Below are positions 14,251 through 15,574 of a stretch of 15,574 nt of DNA, one piece after another. Under the pieces are notes generated by a model. That model saw only the letters and a list, made by a program, of their open reading frames with translations. It was not told the origin of the DNA and ran no database searches. Both the position numbers and the translations under genes were made by a program. The stretch lies in contig JACRGZ010000030.1 in the NCBI GenBank assembly GCA_016234155.1, positions 1-15,574 of the forward strand, in the 5' to 3' direction. The stretch comes from Nitrospirota bacterium (GTDB lineage Bacteria; Nitrospirota; 9FT-COMBO-42-15; HDB-SIOI813). Each line of letters starts with the position of its first letter. Within the stretch, counting starts at the first letter, position 1.

Positions 14251-15258
14251 ATGAAACTCAAGACGATTGAGCAGCACATTCTGGACCAGCAACGGAAATA
14301 CCCTGAGGCATCAGGCGGATTTTCAGGTCTCCTTTACGACGTGGCGCTTGCCGCAAAGATGATCGGCAGGCAGGTCAATATGGCAGGATTAGTGAACATC
14401 ATAGGGTCTACCGGGGATGTAAACATCCAGGGTGAGGTAGTCCAGAAGATGGATAAGTATGCCAATGAGCTCCTCATCAATATCCTTACCAGAGGAGGTA
14501 AGGTCTGCGCCATAGCCTCTGAGGAGAATGAGAATATTATAGAGATCCATGACGAATTCCTTGTCGGTAAATATGGCATCAATATGGACCCCCTGGACGG
14601 GTCATCCAATATCGGCGCCAATGTCAGTATAGGGACCATCTTCTCTATTCATCGCAAGATCAGCAAAGGACATAAAGGGTCAGAAGAAGATTGTCTTCAA
14701 AAAGGTGCAAAACAGGCCTGTGCCGGTTATGTAATTTATGGATCATCCACCATGATGGTCTATTCCACCGGTACAGGTGTCCACGGTTTTACACTCGACC
14801 CGACTGTCGGTGAATTTATCCTATCCCATGAGAATATCCAGATACCTGAACCATGCAAGATCTATAGTGTGAATGAGGGGAACTACAATTACTGGGACAG
14901 CGGGACAAAGAGATATATAGAATCTCTGAAAGAGGTGGATAAGGCAACCGGCAGACCTTACACCGCAAGGTATATAGGATCACTTGTTTCAGACTTCCAC
15001 AGGAATCTGCTGTACGGTGGGATATTCCTCTATCCCGCAGACTACAAAAAAGACCCTGAGAAACCGGAAGGAAAGCTAAGGCTTCTGTTTGAGGCGGCGC
15101 CGATAGCATTTATTGCGGAACAGGCTGGCGGATATGCGACGACTGGCACTCGGAGGATATTGGACATAGAACCTGAACATCTGCACCAACGCGTTCCTCT
15201 TATAGTCGGGAATAAGAGTGAGGTGTTGCATTATGAAGAGGTCGTAAAGAGGGGATAG
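14251..15258 (+). CDS. fbp: Fructose-1,6-bisphosphatase, class I
   Basis: This enzyme hydrolyses fructose-1,6-bisphosphate to fructose-6-phosphate in gluconeogenesis. The 335-residue protein is close to the E. coli length. Metal and substrate motifs: SEENE (90-94), DPLDGSSN (113-120) and YIGSLVSDFHRN (241-252). The C-terminal signature KLRLLFEAAPIAFIAEQAGG spans 275-294, with Glu281 as a likely metal ligand. After GSSNI there is Gly122 where I expect Asp in most homologues. ATG 14251 is chosen because AAGGAGG lies 8 nt upstream and a promoter sits at 14191-14219. Longer in-frame starts (from 14110) would lie upstream of that promoter and translate the repeat. It is the only rightward gene and has its own promoter. 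Confidence 0.96.
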   Translation: MKLKTIEQHILDQQRKYPEASGGFSGLLYDVALAAKMIGRQVNMAGLVNIIGSTGDVNIQGEVVQKMDKYANELLINILTRGGKVCAIASEENENIIEIHDEFLVGKYGINMDPLDGSSNIGANVSIGTIFSIHRKISKGHKGSEEDCLQKGAKQACAGYVIYGSSTMMVYSTGTGVHGFTLDPTVGEFILSHENIQIPEPCKIYSVNEGNYNYWDSGTKRYIESLKEVDKATGRPYTARYIGSLVSDFHRNLLYGGIFLYPADYKKDPEKPEGKLRLLFEAAPIAFIAEQAGGYATTGTRRILDIEPEHLHQRVPLIVGNKSEVLHYEEVVKRG

Positions 15259-15263
15259 GGGGA

Positions 15264-15371
15264 TTACGGCTCTATTCCTACAATTTCAAACCTTTTCACA
15301 TCAACCAGCCCCCTATCGGTGATCTTGAGTTCCGGTATCACAGGGAGGGCAAGAAATGATGTAGGAAAGGT
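15264..15371 (-). pseudogene. ade: Remnant of adenine deaminase C-terminus
   Basis: On the minus strand a 35-codon open stretch ends at TAA (15264-15266). It reads SFLALPVIPELKITDRGLVD and continues for 11 more residues. This strongly resembles the extreme C-terminus of adenine deaminase (Ade/AdeC), which converts adenine to hypoxanthine. A TAG at 15372-15374 blocks the frame upstream. I could not recognise more of Ade in any minus-strand frame up to the window end, so this looks like a decayed leftover. It converges on fbp, with only 5 nt between the two stop codons. A frameshifted longer gene continuing past 15574 is the alternative. Confidence 0.6.
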
Positions 15372-15455
15372 CTATCCTCTTTGGAGAGAAAGTGAGAGGG
15401 ATGATTAAACCTGTTCCTCATCTACATATCACCTCACCTTTACCATACCCAGGAT

Positions 15456-15497
15456 ATAATGAGCAATGAGCAAAATCATCACTCATTGCTTCATTAT
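15456..15497. repeat. AATGAG-word hairpin downstream of fbp
   Basis: ATAATGAGCAATGAG (15456-15470) pairs with CTCATTGCTTCATTAT (15482-15497) over 15 bp with one bulged base and an 11-nt loop. It is about 200 nt beyond the fbp stop and might act as a 3' hairpin, though no T run follows. It shares the AGCAATGAG word with the aroE-end hairpin. The rest of 15372-15574 shows no gene I can recognise. Confidence 0.8.
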
Positions 15498-15574
15498 TAG
15501 GGGAGGAGACCCTTCGACGAGATCAGGACTCACTACAGGCTTTCCAGTGGAAAAACCAGTGAGACAGTCCAAGA

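Noticed and set aside
15501..15574. Possible further repeat (CTTCGACGAGATCAGGACT, with GGACT/AGTCC ends)
   Set aside because: It resembles a degenerate half of a CTTCGACAAGCTCAGG-type dispersed repeat, but pairing is poor and it runs close to the window edge, so it is not supported as a feature.

Overview
This is a chromosomal window with moderate GC content from a Gram-negative-type bacterium that carries type IV pili. Fourteen protein genes (13 leftward, 1 rightward) and one tRNA gene are recognisable. Gene content suggests an anaerobe-rich lineage such as Nitrospirota, Desulfobacterota or a relative: an aroE-pilB-pilT-pilC-pilS-pilR row, and ispE-spoVG-tRNA-prs-rplY-pth, an order that echoes the Bacillus ispE-spoVG-prs-ctc-pth cluster. 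This lineage guess is inference from gene order and protein style; there is no rRNA gene to settle it.

Layout, left to right. 1-168: repeat-rich 3' flank of pth. 169-3974 (minus strand): housekeeping genes pth, rplY, prs, tRNA-Gln(UUG), spoVG and ispE. 3971-11294 (minus): the pilus block, in transcription order pilB, pilT, pilC, pilS-like kinase, pilR-like sigma54 activator, with pilR overlapping ispE by 4 nt. 11475-12338 (minus): aroE. 12529-14040 (minus): a YhaM-like HD/OB-fold nuclease gene followed directly by pgsA. 14041-14250: a divergent regulatory region with two sigma70-type promoters facing away from each other around a palindromic repeat. 14251-15258 (plus): class I fructose-1,6-bisphosphatase. 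15264-15371 (minus): what looks like the last 35 codons of a decayed adenine deaminase gene. 15372-15574 holds one hairpin and no gene I can recognise.

How the genes work together. PilB (extension ATPase), PilT (retraction ATPase) and PilC (inner-membrane platform) are the motor core of a type IV pilus. PilS and PilR would be the two-component pair that switches on sigma54-dependent pilin transcription, but no pilin gene is present. The remaining genes serve basic metabolism: PRPP synthesis, isoprenoid and shikimate pathways, phosphatidylglycerol synthesis, gluconeogenesis and translation.

I found no new enzyme system. The unusual part of this window is its repeats. Nearly every intergenic gap holds an inverted repeat whose arms are made of short tandem words of about 7-9 nt, with different words at different loci. 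A second family has GTCAT...ATGAC ends, and one copy sits in frame inside ispE with a 21-bp tandem expansion. A third, 124-bp palindromic element begins on the last base of the pilC stop codon and stays open in the pilS frame. The pth gene appears to start at a CTG codon.
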